NCBI GenBank assembly: GCA_002311645.1
Contig: DBYW01000034.1
Location: 174,603-238,602 of the forward strand
Origin: Bacteroidales bacterium UBA1176
GTDB lineage: Bacteria > Bacteroidota > Bacteroidia > Bacteroidales > WCHB1-69
Reading direction: 5' to 3'
DNA: 64,000 nt
Every line of letters starts with the position of its first letter. Within the stretch, counting starts at the first letter, position 1. Shown here piece by piece: positions 1 to 9,170 of this stretch. The notes beneath the pieces were generated by a model. The model saw only the letters and a list, made by a program, of their open reading frames with translations. It was not told the DNA's origin and made no database searches. Made by a program: the position numbers and the translations under genes.

Positions 1-2
1 TC

Positions 3-1097
3 TTCGACGCAGGTTGGAACGGCTTGGACACGAGCGACTTCTTCCGCATCCTGTTCGACGAGGGACGACTGTTGGGCACCCGCGACCTCATCCCTTTCCG
101 CAACAATGTCTATGCTGGCCATCACCACGGCACCATCGTCACCTCCACGATGGCCGGCTTGACCGAGCAAATGTTAGTGGGCACGGCACCCCGGGCCAGC
201 TATTTCCTCATCCGCTCCGAAGAACCGGATAGCGAGCAACCTATCGAGGAAGATTTTTGGGCACAAGCCGCCTGTATCGCCGACAGCATCGGCGCCGACG
301 TCATCAACTCCTCCTTGGGCTACACCACCTTCTCCGACTTCCCGCAATACGAAAGTTCCTATTCCGACGTGAACGGCGTGACCAGCATAGCTTCACGTGC
401 CGCCACCATCTTGGGACAAAATGGCGTCATTGTCTGTGTCAGCGCGGGTAACGACGGGGCCAATGATTGGCACTATATCGGGCATCCCGCCGATGCATAC
501 GACATCTTAGCGGTCGGAGCCGCCGACATATTCGGCAACATCGCCTATTTCTCTTCCCGCGGTCCCTCCTTTGACGGGCGTGTCAAACCCGACATCACCT
601 CCGTGGGGGTCAGCACCACCTGCGTCTATCCCGGAGACTACTTGGGTACCGCCGACGGCACCAGTCTTGCCGGACCCGTCGCCGCCGGCCTCTGCGCCTG
701 CCTCTGGCAAGCCCTGCCTCTCGCCAACTCCACCCAAGTGATGCAGTACATCCGCGAAAGCGGCTCCTGCTACAACAACCCCAACGACTCCCTCGGCTAC
801 GGCATCCCCGACTTCTACGCCGCTTATTCCCAACATGTTGGCATCACAGAACACCGCAACCCCACCCTCTCCGTCTTTCCCAATCCCTGCACCGACTTCC
901 TGCAAGTTCCCAACGGCCAACTCCAAATCGAAACCATTGACCTGTTCGATGCCTCCGGCAAATTGGTAAAACGTGTCCATAATCAGGGCAAATATTTGAT
1001 AAAAATCCGCGTTAATGAACTTCCAAACGGGATTTATATGGGAAAAGCCCACCTCCAAAACGGCGGAACACAAACCTTCAAAGTCTCTAAACTATAA
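3..1097 (+). CDS. Subtilisin-like (S8) serine protease with T9SS C-terminal domain, 5' end outside window
   Basis: The frame is already open at the window edge, so the N-terminus and signal peptide are missing. The visible catalytic residues follow the subtilase order. An Asp sits in FDAGW (codon 6-8), His in GHHHGT (codon 126-128), an oxyanion-hole Asn is plausible in SAGNDG, and Ser lies in DGTSLAGP (codon 663-665). The last ~75 residues begin with SVFPNPCTDFLQVP and end TFKVSKL, the usual form of a type-A T9SS sorting domain, so the protease is probably exported across the outer membrane and anchored or released there. The next feature downstream is a tRNA with its own -7 box. Substrate is unknown. 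Assignment to the S8 family is firm; the exact role is not inferable. Confidence 0.88.
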   Translation, partial: FDAGWNGLDTSDFFRILFDEGRLLGTRDLIPFRNNVYAGHHHGTIVTSTMAGLTEQMLVGTAPRASYFLIRSEEPDSEQPIEEDFWAQAACIADSIGADVINSSLGYTTFSDFPQYESSYSDVNGVTSIASRAATILGQNGVIVCVSAGNDGANDWHYIGHPADAYDILAVGAADIFGNIAYFSSRGPSFDGRVKPDITSVGVSTTCVYPGDYLGTADGTSLAGPVAAGLCACLWQALPLANSTQVMQYIRESGSCYNNPNDSLGYGIPDFYAAYSQHVGITEHRNPTLSVFPNPCTDFLQVPNGQLQIETIDLFDASGKLVKRVHNQGKYLIKIRVNELPNGIYMGKAHLQNGGTQTFKVSKL

Positions 1098-1165
1098 GTA
1101 TTATATTTATAATCAAGATTTTAGAAAAAATGTAAGGCTGCAAGCCGAGGTATTGAAAAAAAGTG

Positions 1166-1173
1166 TATTTTTG
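1166..1173 (+). promoter_or_regulatory. Bacteroidota -7 box for tRNA-Phe
   Basis: TATTTTTG fits the TAnnTTTG -7 consensus of the Bacteroidota primary sigma factor and lies 20 bases before the tRNA. No convincing -33 TTTG is seen at the usual distance. Confidence 0.5.
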
Positions 1174-1192
1174 CAACCTCAAAAACTGAGAT

Positions 1193-1265
<73 letters not shown>

Positions 1266-1271
1266 CACAAG

Positions 1272-1297
1272 CCCCGAGATCATTTCGGGGTTTTTTT
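1272..1297 (+). terminator. Rho-independent terminator after tRNA-Phe
   Basis: CCCCGA pairs with TCGGGG across a 6-base loop and is followed by seven T residues. It ends 28 bases before the nitrilase start, so that gene is either expressed by read-through or from a promoter not recognised here. Confidence 0.85.
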
Positions 1298-1324
1298 GTA
1301 TTCCATCAACAAAAAACGGACATA

Positions 1325-2086
1325 ATGATCACCATAGGATTAGTGCAGTCTGACATCCAACACACCGTACCCGAGAGAAATTTCGGGCATTATGAGACAC
1401 TTTTACGGGAACAGATGAGTGCTCCGGTACAATTATTGGTGTTGCCAGAGATGTTCGCTTGTGGCTTCGGACCGGACTTGAGGGCGTATGCCGAACATGG
1501 CGACGGGCCGTCTGTCATATTCCTGCAACACCTTGCCCAAGAGTATCATTGCGACGTGGTGGCCTCGCTACCCGTAGAGGAGGGCGGGAACATATATAAC
1601 CGCCTTTTCTGGATGTCGCCCGAGGGTGTGCGCGCCACCTACGACAAGCACAACCTCTTCTTCGGGGAGGAGCGCGAGCAGTGCACGCCTGGCACCGAAC
1701 GCACTGTCGTGGAGGCTTTCGGCTATAAATTCCTTCCACTGATCTGCTTTGACGTGCGCTTCCCGGAGTGGAGTCGCAACCACCGCACAGGTGAGTGCTA
1801 CGATTACGATTGCCTTCTTTATACAGCCAATTTCCCCGCCCCGCGCGAGAAGGTCTTGCAAAAGTTAGCCGCCGCCCGCGCTATCGAAAACCAAGCCTAC
1901 GTGGCGGTTGTCAACCGCGTGGGACGTGATGGCAAAGGACACATACACCGCGGCGGCACCGCCGTGTTCGACCCCGACGGACGCGTACTGGCCGCCGCCG
2001 AACACGACCGCGAGCAAATCGTCACCGCCACCTTGCCCCTGCATTCCCTCGCCACTATTCGGGAGTGGTTCCCGGTGTTGGGCTAA
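1325..2086 (+). CDS. Nitrilase-superfamily amidase (omega-amidase / YafV-like)
   Basis: A 253-residue carbon-nitrogen hydrolase. The Glu-Lys-Cys catalytic triad is visible: Glu42 in LVLPEMF, Lys108 in TYDKHNLF and Cys141 in PLICFDVRFPEW. The length and the FDVRFPEW context resemble the omega-amidase/YafV (Nit2-like) branch, which hydrolyses alpha-ketoglutaramate and related amides in the cytoplasm. The exact substrate is inferred, not shown. The ATG at 1325 is preferred because the frame upstream of it runs through the tRNA and its terminator, and because family members begin with a beta strand like MITIGLVQSD. No signal peptide is present. Confidence 0.88.
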   Translation: MITIGLVQSDIQHTVPERNFGHYETLLREQMSAPVQLLVLPEMFACGFGPDLRAYAEHGDGPSVIFLQHLAQEYHCDVVASLPVEEGGNIYNRLFWMSPEGVRATYDKHNLFFGEEREQCTPGTERTVVEAFGYKFLPLICFDVRFPEWSRNHRTGECYDYDCLLYTANFPAPREKVLQKLAAARAIENQAYVAVVNRVGRDGKGHIHRGGTAVFDPDGRVLAAAEHDREQIVTATLPLHSLATIREWFPVLG

Positions 2087-2121
2087 TAGCAGCCACACAT
2101 TGGCTCTACCAACAATTTTTG

Positions 2122-2129
2122 TATCTTTG
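2122..2129 (+). promoter_or_regulatory. -7 promoter box for the S41 protease-dnaG unit
   Basis: TATCTTTG matches TAnnTTTG, with a TTG at 2100-2102 about 19 bases upstream as a possible -33 element. It lies 24 bases before the protease ATG. Confidence 0.6.
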
Positions 2130-2153
2130 CGCCCCTTAACGAAATAAGACATC

Positions 2154-3950
2154 ATGAAAAAATTTGCTTTCATTGCATTGATTATAAGTTTGTTGTCTAT
2201 GCCTCTCCTGGCACAGAACAAAAACTACCAGTCGTCACGCACCAAGATGGACCAAGTGATCAACTCCATCAACCAAATGTACGTGGATTCCGTGGATTTC
2301 GATCCCATGGTGGACAAATCCATCGTGACATTGCTCAAGGAGTTGGACCCGCACTCCACCTTCATCCCCAAGAAGGATGTGCAGGCAATGACCGAGCCGC
2401 TGCAAGGCTCCTTCGATGGCATCGGTGTGACTTTTCAGCTCATCAAGGACACCATCAACGTTATCGAGGTCATCATCAACGGCCCGTCCGAGAAAGTCGG
2501 ACTGTTAGCGGGCGACAAGATCGTGAAGGTGAACGACACCTTGGCTTGCGGTGACAAGATCACCAACGACTGGGTGCGCAAGCATCTGCGCGGTGCCAAA
2601 GGTTCCAAAGTCAAGGTCTCTGTCAAGCGCGGTCGCAACCCCGAACTTATCGACTTCACCATCACGCGTGGCGCCATCCCTATGTACAGCATCAACGTGG
2701 CCTTCATGGCCGACGAGACCACCGGCTACATCAAGTTGGAACGTTTCGCGGCCACCTCCACCAAGGAACTGACCGATGCCCTGCGGCGCCTCAAGGCCCG
2801 GGGCATGCAAGACCTCATCCTCGACCTGCGCGGCAACGGCGGCGGCTACCTCAACGTGGCTTTCGAAGTCTGCGACCAATTCATCAGCGGCAAGAAGATG
2901 ATTGTCTACACCGACAATTTCCGCAAGACCGGCGAAAGTTTCTACTCCGGCAACGCCGGCCTCTTCGAGGAGGGCAAACTCATCGTGCTGGTGGACGAGA
3001 ATTCCGCGTCAGCCTCCGAAATCACCTCAGGGTGCATCCAAGACTGGGACCGCGGCCTCGTGGTGGGTCGCCGCACCTTCGGCAAAGGCCTTGTGCAAAA
3101 ACCGTTGCGCCTCGTTGACCAATCGGAAGTCCGTCTCACCATCTCCCACTACTACACCCCCACGGGACGCTGCATTCAGAAGCCTTACAACGACGGCCTC
3201 GACGCCTACTATAAAGACCTCCAAACCCGCGCCAACAACGGTGAACTCTATACCGCCGACAAGATCCAGTTCCCCGACTCCCTCAAATTCAAAACCCCGC
3301 ATGGCAGGATCGTCTACGGCGGCGGCGGCATCATGCCCGACATCTTCATTCCCCTCGACACCACCAAATACTCGACCCTCTATAACGAAATCGTCCGCAA
3401 GGGCGTCTTCGGCAACTATGTGATGGATTATTTGGAAGACAACCGCGAAAATCTCAAAAAAACTTACCCCACTTTTGAAGATTTTGAGAAAAAATTCAAG
3501 ATTTCAAACAAACAATACAATGAATTCATGGCTTTTGCCAAGAAAGAGGGTGTCAGCGACAGCGCAGCCTTCAAGTTCTCCAACTATGCAACCTCATTTT
3601 TGAACGCCAACAAGGAAAAACTGGACTCCCTGTTCACTTCGGCCCGACATATCGACACGCGTGTTCTTGACACCATGTTCACCAATTATGTGACCAAGAA
3701 CTACAACGAAGCCATGCGCCTGCGCAACGAAGCACACGCCAACGAGTACATCAAGGACTACCTGCGCTTCGAAATCGCACGCGGTCTCTATGGTTACGGC
3801 GAGGCTTACCGCATTTTCCTCGAAACCGACGACACCTTCCAACAGGCACTCAAAATCATGCATGACAAGAAGCTGTTCAAGAAATTCAAGGTCTATTCTG
3901 GTAAAAGCAACAATCGGAAAGACAAAGACGAAGAAGAAGAAGAAGAATAA
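2154..3950 (+). CDS. C-terminal processing serine peptidase (S41 family)
   Basis: A 598-residue exported protease. Residues 1-20 form a signal peptide ending MPLLAQ. A PDZ domain follows at roughly residues 75-165, with GIGVTFQ and GLLAGDKIVKVND. The S41 core carries the Ser-Lys dyad: Ser286 in NSASASE and Lys311 in RRTFGKGLVQ, spaced 25 residues as in E. coli Tsp. A long C-terminal region of about 200 residues ends in a run of acidic residues. Proteases of this family trim or degrade periplasmic proteins from their C-termini. The primase gene starts 6 bases after the stop, so the two are likely co-transcribed from the promoter at 2122. Family assignment is secure; substrates are unknown. Confidence 0.93.
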   Translation: MKKFAFIALIISLLSMPLLAQNKNYQSSRTKMDQVINSINQMYVDSVDFDPMVDKSIVTLLKELDPHSTFIPKKDVQAMTEPLQGSFDGIGVTFQLIKDTINVIEVIINGPSEKVGLLAGDKIVKVNDTLACGDKITNDWVRKHLRGAKGSKVKVSVKRGRNPELIDFTITRGAIPMYSINVAFMADETTGYIKLERFAATSTKELTDALRRLKARGMQDLILDLRGNGGGYLNVAFEVCDQFISGKKMIVYTDNFRKTGESFYSGNAGLFEEGKLIVLVDENSASASEITSGCIQDWDRGLVVGRRTFGKGLVQKPLRLVDQSEVRLTISHYYTPTGRCIQKPYNDGLDAYYKDLQTRANNGELYTADKIQFPDSLKFKTPHGRIVYGGGGIMPDIFIPLDTTKYSTLYNEIVRKGVFGNYVMDYLEDNRENLKKTYPTFEDFEKKFKISNKQYNEFMAFAKKEGVSDSAAFKFSNYATSFLNANKEKLDSLFTSARHIDTRVLDTMFTNYVTKNYNEAMRLRNEAHANEYIKDYLRFEIARGLYGYGEAYRIFLETDDTFQQALKIMHDKKLFKKFKVYSGKSNNRKDKDEEEEEE

Positions 3951-3956
3951 AGCCTC

Positions 3957-5945
3957 GTGATCTCCAAGAAAACCATAGATGAGATAATGTTCGCCACGAA
4001 AATCGAAGATGTGGTGGGCGACTTTGTCACCTTGCGGCGACAGGGACAGAGCTTCGTGGGAGTGTGTCCGTTCCACAACGACAAGAACCCCTCGTTGCAC
4101 GTCACGCCGCGCTTGGGCATCTACAAGTGCTTTGTCTGCGACGCCAAGGGCAACGCCGTGCATTTCCTGATGGAGCACGCCAAGATGACCTACCCGGAGG
4201 CTTTGGAGTACCTGGCAAAAAAATACAATATCGAAATTGAGTACGACCGGCCCGAGACGGACGAGGAGAAGGCCTTGCGCAGCGAACGCGACAGCCTCTT
4301 CATCGTCAACGAGTTCGCGGAGAAATACTTCATGGAACAACTCCGCAACAGCGAAGAGGGCCAAATGTTGGGACTCACCTATTTCAAGGAGCGTGGCTTC
4401 AAGGATGCCACACTCGACAAGTTCCACCTCGGCTACTGCCCCGGCGGTTGGGATTCCTTCACCCAGGAAGCTCTCAAACAAGGTTATAAAGAAGAATTCC
4501 TGCTCAAGCTCGGGCTCACCAAAAAGAGCGACAAGGGCAAACTCTACGACTTTTACCGTGGACGCGTCATCTTCCCCATCCACAACACAGTGGGGCGTGT
4601 CATCGGATTCGGCGGGCGCATCCTCAAGAAGGACGAGAAAATCGCCAAGTATTTCAACTCTCCGGAAAACGAAATCTACCACAAGAGCGACACGCTCTAC
4701 GACCTCTACTTGGCGAAGAAGGCCATCCGGCAGATGGACAACGTCTACTTGGTGGAGGGCTACACCGATGTGATCTCGATGTTCGAGTCGGGCGTGGAGA
4801 ACGTTGTCGCCTCCTCCGGCACCTCCCTGACCGACGGGCAGGTGAAACTGCTCTATTCGCTCACCAAAAACATCACGGTGCTGTACGACGGTGACGCCGC
4901 CGGCATCAAAGCATCCCTGCGCGGTATCGACATGCTCCTCGAAAAGGGCATGAACGTGCGTGTCTGCCTGCTTCCCGACGGCGAAGACCCCGACTCCTTT
5001 GCTAAGAAACACCGCGACAGCGAACTGCAGGAATATCTCTCGCAAAATACCACGGACTTCATCCTCTTCAAGGTGCAAATCCTGCTCGAAGAGGCTGGTA
5101 ACGACCCTCTGAAACGCGCCAACGTGGTCAACAATATCCTCGAAAGCATAGCCAAAATCCAGGACAACATCGTGCAGTCCTTCTACATCAAGGAGTGCGC
5201 CCGACTGTTCGAATTGCCGGAAGCCACCCTCGGCAGCAAAATCCGCTCGATGCTCTGGAAAGCGAACACTGAGAAAAGAAAGGCCGACAATGCAACTTCC
5301 ATTGAACAAACCCCGCTGCAAGAGGTGCAAATCCGCGAGCAACGGCAAGTGGAACAGCAACTTCGTCCTCAGACAAACCTGCGTCTCGAAGCCGAAAAGA
5401 ATCTTATCAAGTTGCTCTACAAGTACGGTTTCTATGAAATCCTCGTGGAAGACAACAATGACGATGGTTTTACCAAACAACGGGTGGACCAGTTCGTTTT
5501 CAATGAACTTCACCACGATGAAATCACCATCCAGGATCCGAAATTGCGCAAAATCTACGAGAACTACGCAGAACGCGCCGCTATCCTGATGGATCCCGAC
5601 TCCATGCAACGCACCCTTGTCTATAGCGAAGACGAGGACGAGTACAAGTTCGCCATCGACAACCTTGAAAGCGAACAGGCTTACAGCCCTATATGGGAGA
5701 AAAAGTACGACTTGGTTACCCATTCCACCGAAAACAGCATCCAAAACCTGCAACAGCAGGTTCAAGACACCTTGCTTTCCCTAAAACTGCGCATTCTTGA
5801 AGAGAGAATTGCGTTTTTAAGAAACGAACTGAAACAAAAAGAATATAGTGAAGAAGACCAAATCATGATATTGGCTCATATCAACCTTTTGGTGAAATGC
5901 CGGAAAAGCATTTCGGAACGACTGAACCGTGTGGTAAGCCGATAG
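3957..5945 (+). CDS. dnaG: DNA primase DnaG
   Basis: A 662-residue primase that makes RNA primers at the replication fork. The N-terminal CHC2 zinc finger is complete (Cys37, His40, Cys58, Cys61). The catalytic TOPRIM domain follows at about residues 260-350, with VYLVEGYTDV supplying the conserved Glu and LYDGDAAG the DxD metal site. The C-terminal ~200 residues are divergent, as expected for the DnaB helicase-interacting domain. The start is GTG at 3957, 6 bases after the S41 stop. The alternative ATG codons lie inside the conserved N-terminus, so GTG is preferred. Confidence 0.96.
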   Translation: MISKKTIDEIMFATKIEDVVGDFVTLRRQGQSFVGVCPFHNDKNPSLHVTPRLGIYKCFVCDAKGNAVHFLMEHAKMTYPEALEYLAKKYNIEIEYDRPETDEEKALRSERDSLFIVNEFAEKYFMEQLRNSEEGQMLGLTYFKERGFKDATLDKFHLGYCPGGWDSFTQEALKQGYKEEFLLKLGLTKKSDKGKLYDFYRGRVIFPIHNTVGRVIGFGGRILKKDEKIAKYFNSPENEIYHKSDTLYDLYLAKKAIRQMDNVYLVEGYTDVISMFESGVENVVASSGTSLTDGQVKLLYSLTKNITVLYDGDAAGIKASLRGIDMLLEKGMNVRVCLLPDGEDPDSFAKKHRDSELQEYLSQNTTDFILFKVQILLEEAGNDPLKRANVVNNILESIAKIQDNIVQSFYIKECARLFELPEATLGSKIRSMLWKANTEKRKADNATSIEQTPLQEVQIREQRQVEQQLRPQTNLRLEAEKNLIKLLYKYGFYEILVEDNNDDGFTKQRVDQFVFNELHHDEITIQDPKLRKIYENYAERAAILMDPDSMQRTLVYSEDEDEYKFAIDNLESEQAYSPIWEKKYDLVTHSTENSIQNLQQQVQDTLLSLKLRILEERIAFLRNELKQKEYSEEDQIMILAHINLLVKCRKSISERLNRVVSR

Positions 5946-5990
5946 GAGTTATAATTGGAAAACCTTTACTTGTGTTTGTAAATCTCGAAT

Positions 5991-6926
5991 ATGGCACTTT
6001 TTAAGAAGATTGACTGGAAAAACATCGACTGGAAAGAATTTTTCAAGACATACGCGTTGATTGTGTTAGGCACATTCATCATGTCGATCGGGTATGTGGT
6101 GTTCGTGTCACCGTTGAAGTTAGCACCCGGCGGGGTGTACGGCATCGCCATCATCCTGCACCACCTCTTCAACTTCCCCATCGGCTTGTCGGGCATCTGC
6201 CTTGACATCCCGCTATTGGTCATCGGCACGCTGTGGTTAGGGCCCAAATTCGGGGCCAAAACCATCGTGGGCGTGATCACACTGCCGGCATTCATCTCCC
6301 TCTGGGAAAAAATCTACGGCTATGAGCCGCTCATCTCTCTGCCCGGACAGCCCATGACGCCCGACCCGGCGGCCAACTTCATCGTCGCGCTCTGCGGCGG
6401 AGTCATCATCGGCATCGGATTAGGCCTGATCTTCAAGACCCGCGCCACCTCGGGCGGCAGCGACATCATCGCCATGATCATCGCCAAATATGTCAAGCAT
6501 ATTCCCCTTGGCACACTGCTCATCATCGTCGATTCCACCATCGTGCTCGCAGCCTTGGTCGCCTTCAAAGACTGGACTATCCCCCTCTACTCCTGGCTCA
6601 TCATCTACGTCACCGGCATCGTCATGGACAGAGTCATCGTCGGCTTCCACTCCAACAAGGTGGTGCTCATCGTCTCTGACTACTACGACGAAATCCGGCA
6701 GCACATCTTCGACGAACTCGACCGCGGCGGCACCTTCCTCAACGGCGAAGGCATGTACAACAACGACGAGAAGAAAATCATCTTCACCTCCATCTCCCGC
6801 AAACAACTGCCCGTGCTCGTACACTTTGTCCACGAAATCGACCCCAAGGCCTTTGTCTCCATCCTCGACGCCTCCGAAACCCTCGGCAACGGGTTCACCT
6901 CCCTGCGCGAAAAAGCACTGAACTAA
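5991..6926 (+). CDS. YitT-family membrane protein (DUF161/DUF2179)
   Basis: A 311-residue protein. A short charged N-terminus with a repeated KIDWK motif precedes five or six hydrophobic segments between about residues 20 and 200, with typical family words such as LAPGGVYGIA and TSGGSDIIA. A soluble C-terminal domain of about 90 residues (DUF2179 type) follows, including FLNGEGMYNNDEKKII. It is expected in the inner membrane. The family has no agreed molecular function; some members are linked to cysteine or sulfur movement, which is not shown here. It lies 45 bases after dnaG and may share its transcript. Confidence 0.88.
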   Translation: MALFKKIDWKNIDWKEFFKTYALIVLGTFIMSIGYVVFVSPLKLAPGGVYGIAIILHHLFNFPIGLSGICLDIPLLVIGTLWLGPKFGAKTIVGVITLPAFISLWEKIYGYEPLISLPGQPMTPDPAANFIVALCGGVIIGIGLGLIFKTRATSGGSDIIAMIIAKYVKHIPLGTLLIIVDSTIVLAALVAFKDWTIPLYSWLIIYVTGIVMDRVIVGFHSNKVVLIVSDYYDEIRQHIFDELDRGGTFLNGEGMYNNDEKKIIFTSISRKQLPVLVHFVHEIDPKAFVSILDASETLGNGFTSLREKALN

Positions 6927-6970
6927 TGTCCAAAATCTAACACCACAAATCACCAACGTCTTCAACAACT

Positions 6971-7273
6971 ATGACCAAAGAACAAGTCATCGACGTATTA
7001 AGCAAAATATACGACCCGGAGATTCCCGTGAACATCTGGGAGTTGGGGTTCATTTATAAATTGGAAGTGAACGAGAACAACGACGTTTACATCCTCATGA
7101 CGCTCACGGCTCCGAACTGCCCCGTGGCCGAGTCCCTGCCCTTGGATGTCCGCAAGGATGTGGCCGCCATCCCCGGCGTGGGCAATGTGGTGGTGGACAT
7201 CACCTTCGATCCGCCTTGGGACATGGACAAGATGTCGGAAGCGGCGAAATTGGAGTTGGGGTTGATTTGGTAG
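6971..7273 (+). CDS. MIP18/DUF59 iron-sulfur assembly factor (SufT-like)
   Basis: A 100-residue single-domain protein. Family landmarks are DPEIPVNI at residues 15-22, LTAPNCPVAESLP with Cys50, and the C-terminal WDMDKMSEAAK helix. Stand-alone proteins of this type assist Fe-S cluster maturation together with the SUF system, probably by carrying or inserting clusters. That role is known from SufT/MIP18 relatives and is inferred here. There is no suf operon in the window. The gene follows the YitT gene by 44 bases on the same strand. Confidence 0.9.
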   Translation: MTKEQVIDVLSKIYDPEIPVNIWELGFIYKLEVNENNDVYILMTLTAPNCPVAESLPLDVRKDVAAIPGVGNVVVDITFDPPWDMDKMSEAAKLELGLIW

Positions 7274-7276
7274 TTG

Positions 7277-7598
7277 GAGGTTGGCTATTGGCTGTTGGTT
7301 GGTGGTTCGTTGTTTTCTCTCGAGGTGTTGACGGCTTTGTACCCGCCGCTCTTCTTGCTGCCGGTGTGCTCGATGAGACCCTGCTGCTTGAGTTTGGAGA
7401 TTCCTGAAGAAACGCCGTTATCTTTTCCGACACCTGTACTTGGGTTTTGGGTTCCAGCCGGAATGTGGTGGGGGCTTCTTCCCACGGCATCTTTTTCAGA
7501 ACCACCCTGTCCCCCTTGCAGGACTCGATGGACCGGTAAGGCACCAACACGGTGGTGGTGATGCGGACGAACACTTCCTCCCCAAACTTCAGGGACAT
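7277..7598 (-). pseudogene. Remnant of a gene ending in a winged-helix-like segment, frame broken
   Basis: On the minus strand from 7598 the frame encodes a protein-like N-terminal part (MSLKFGEEVFVRITTTVLVP, then SIESCKGDRVVLKKMPWEE). Near 7430-7460 the sensible reading moves to another frame, giving GVSSGISKLKQQGLIEHTG and KKSGGYKAV. This resembles the recognition helix and wing of winged-helix domains at the end of AlbA_2/AAA_4-type proteins. A single indel would join the halves, after which the frame dissolves into a low-complexity word repeat. It could also be a short intact gene with unknown partners. No function is assigned. Confidence 0.35.
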
Positions 7599-8189
7599 TA
7601 AACAGTGTTTTGTCTTAATCCTTCACGCAATCCCCTTTTTATCCCTTCACATCGTCTTGAGGCGTATGTTTTGTAACATACTGATCAACAATGTTTTTAT
7701 TCCCTTCAGTAAAGATTGGTCTTATTAGGGGGTTCACATTTTTGGCGAGAGAGTTCACATTTTTAGTGTGAAGGGATAAAATATCATAATTATATAGTAC
7801 TTTTGCCAGCAAAAAAACAGCGGAATATCATTAATCAAATAAAGCACCATAAAAAAAAGTATCGGAATTATCCCTTATAGTCTTGCAAAAAAAATGGCGT
7901 GATAATCTGCGGAAATCTGCGTGGTCTGCGGGAAAATAAAACGCCCGCAAAACTCGCAGAAAAACGCAGAAAAGATATTACAAGATTCAAAGGGATAATT
8001 CTGAAAAATATTGACAATGTGAACATTCCCAGCCAGATGGTCTATCGCGACTCCACCACCCTCCAGTTTACCTTCACCGGACTCTTCTTCAGCACCTTGC
8101 CGGCGTACGAGAATGAGTGATCTCTAACGGATTGTCGCTGGAAACCAGATGATTTGTCACTATATAGTTATAAACCATAAAATCCCTTA
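7599..8189. other. Non-coding gap with an inverted repeat
   Basis: A 591-base AT-rich stretch with no convincing gene. A frame at 7899-8120 (+) is only 73 codons, starts inside the inverted repeat at 7906-7970, and shows no recognisable domain. Its tail (MVYRDSTTLQFTFTGLF and onward) could be a relic of a gene end. Confidence 0.5.
7906..7970. repeat. Imperfect inverted repeat, 27-bp arms
   Basis: The left arm at 7906-7932 starts TCTGCGGAAATCTGCG. It pairs with the right arm at 7944-7970, which ends GAAAAACGCAGA, across an 11-base A-rich centre. The word TCTGCG recurs inside each arm. There is no T run, so it is not an obvious terminator. Confidence 0.6.
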
Positions 8190-9170
8190 ATGATTATGAA
8201 AAGAAAGTTTTTACCCTTTTGTTGCTGCAATATATTGACTTTGGTCATCTTGCTAACCGCTAACACACCCGCCCGGGCACAGTACGACTCCTTCTTCGGT
8301 CATGAGTCATGGGAGTATGCTACCGGAATTTATCCTATTACGGGTACCGCTGATTATGATCCGTATTTGCTCAGCTGCCTTACAAACATCTATCATTTCA
8401 CATCTTCGGACACAGTGACAATTGATGGGGAGTTGTATTACAACAGTTCAGCCGAAGGATGGTGGACTTGTCCGGTAAAATTGAGGGAGGACACCATGCT
8501 CGGACGTTTGTATGCTTTGATAGAGGGCAAAGAGTTTCTTGTGTGCGACATGTCCTTGGAAAGTGGTGACACGTTCAATTTGCCAGCCCTATTCTATAAT
8601 TTTACACCAGAAGATACAATAAGACTGGTTGTTGATTCTGTGACATTCGTGAATTCGAAGAAAGTCATACATTTGTCTGTAGTAGTTTCTTCAGAAGCTG
8701 CATGGTATGATGCATGGTATTATTTCCCGTTTTCCGATTTAACTTTAGAAGGTGTCCGTGTTTTTCCCCTGCGTTTTATGGAAGGGATCGGTTCGATGTT
8801 AGGGATTATCCCTCCTTATAAGTTAGGAGAGTCCTTGTTTTGCCTCACAAAAGACGACACCTTGTATTATATGACCCATCCGGACATCGGGTGCTGGCAA
8901 GTTTACGTCAATGTTCCTGACTATCCGGAACAGGCGATGACAATTTTCCCCAATCCTGCGGACAATCTGATTACCATCCGTTTCGAAACAGAAGAAGAGG
9001 TTCGTGGGATTGTCTATATTCGCGATAATCTCGGAAGAGTATGTTCCCAAACAGAAATATCCAAACCATCAGTGGTCTTGAACATCAGTAATTTGCCATC
9101 AGGAATATATATGCTCACTTTTATTGATGCAAAAAACCGTAAAATTTCAAAAAAAATCGTAAAGAAATGA
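8190..9170 (+). CDS. Secreted protein with T9SS C-terminal domain, function unknown
   Basis: A 326-residue protein. An N-terminal signal peptide (hydrophobic core ILTLVILLTANT, cleavage near ARAQ) is followed by an unrecognised region of about 210 residues. The last ~80 residues form a T9SS type-A sorting domain beginning MTIFPNPADNLITIRF. The middle is clearly related to the reading at 12900-13715: both contain a LREDT segment, a CDxSLxxGDTFxLP segment and FxEGxG before the sorting domain. Translation may start at the third codon (ATG at 8196). The stop overlaps the next start by 4 bases, implying coupled expression. It is probably on or outside the outer membrane. Confidence 0.82.
   Translation: MIMKRKFLPFCCCNILTLVILLTANTPARAQYDSFFGHESWEYATGIYPITGTADYDPYLLSCLTNIYHFTSSDTVTIDGELYYNSSAEGWWTCPVKLREDTMLGRLYALIEGKEFLVCDMSLESGDTFNLPALFYNFTPEDTIRLVVDSVTFVNSKKVIHLSVVVSSEAAWYDAWYYFPFSDLTLEGVRVFPLRFMEGIGSMLGIIPPYKLGESLFCLTKDDTLYYMTHPDIGCWQVYVNVPDYPEQAMTIFPNPADNLITIRFETEEEVRGIVYIRDNLGRVCSQTEISKPSVVLNISNLPSGIYMLTFIDAKNRKISKKIVKK

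Noticed and set aside
3594..5765. A 723-codon open frame on the minus strand opposite the S41 protease end and dnaG
   Set aside because: It mirrors two well-recognised genes, has no family motifs, and arises from their codon bias on the complementary strand.
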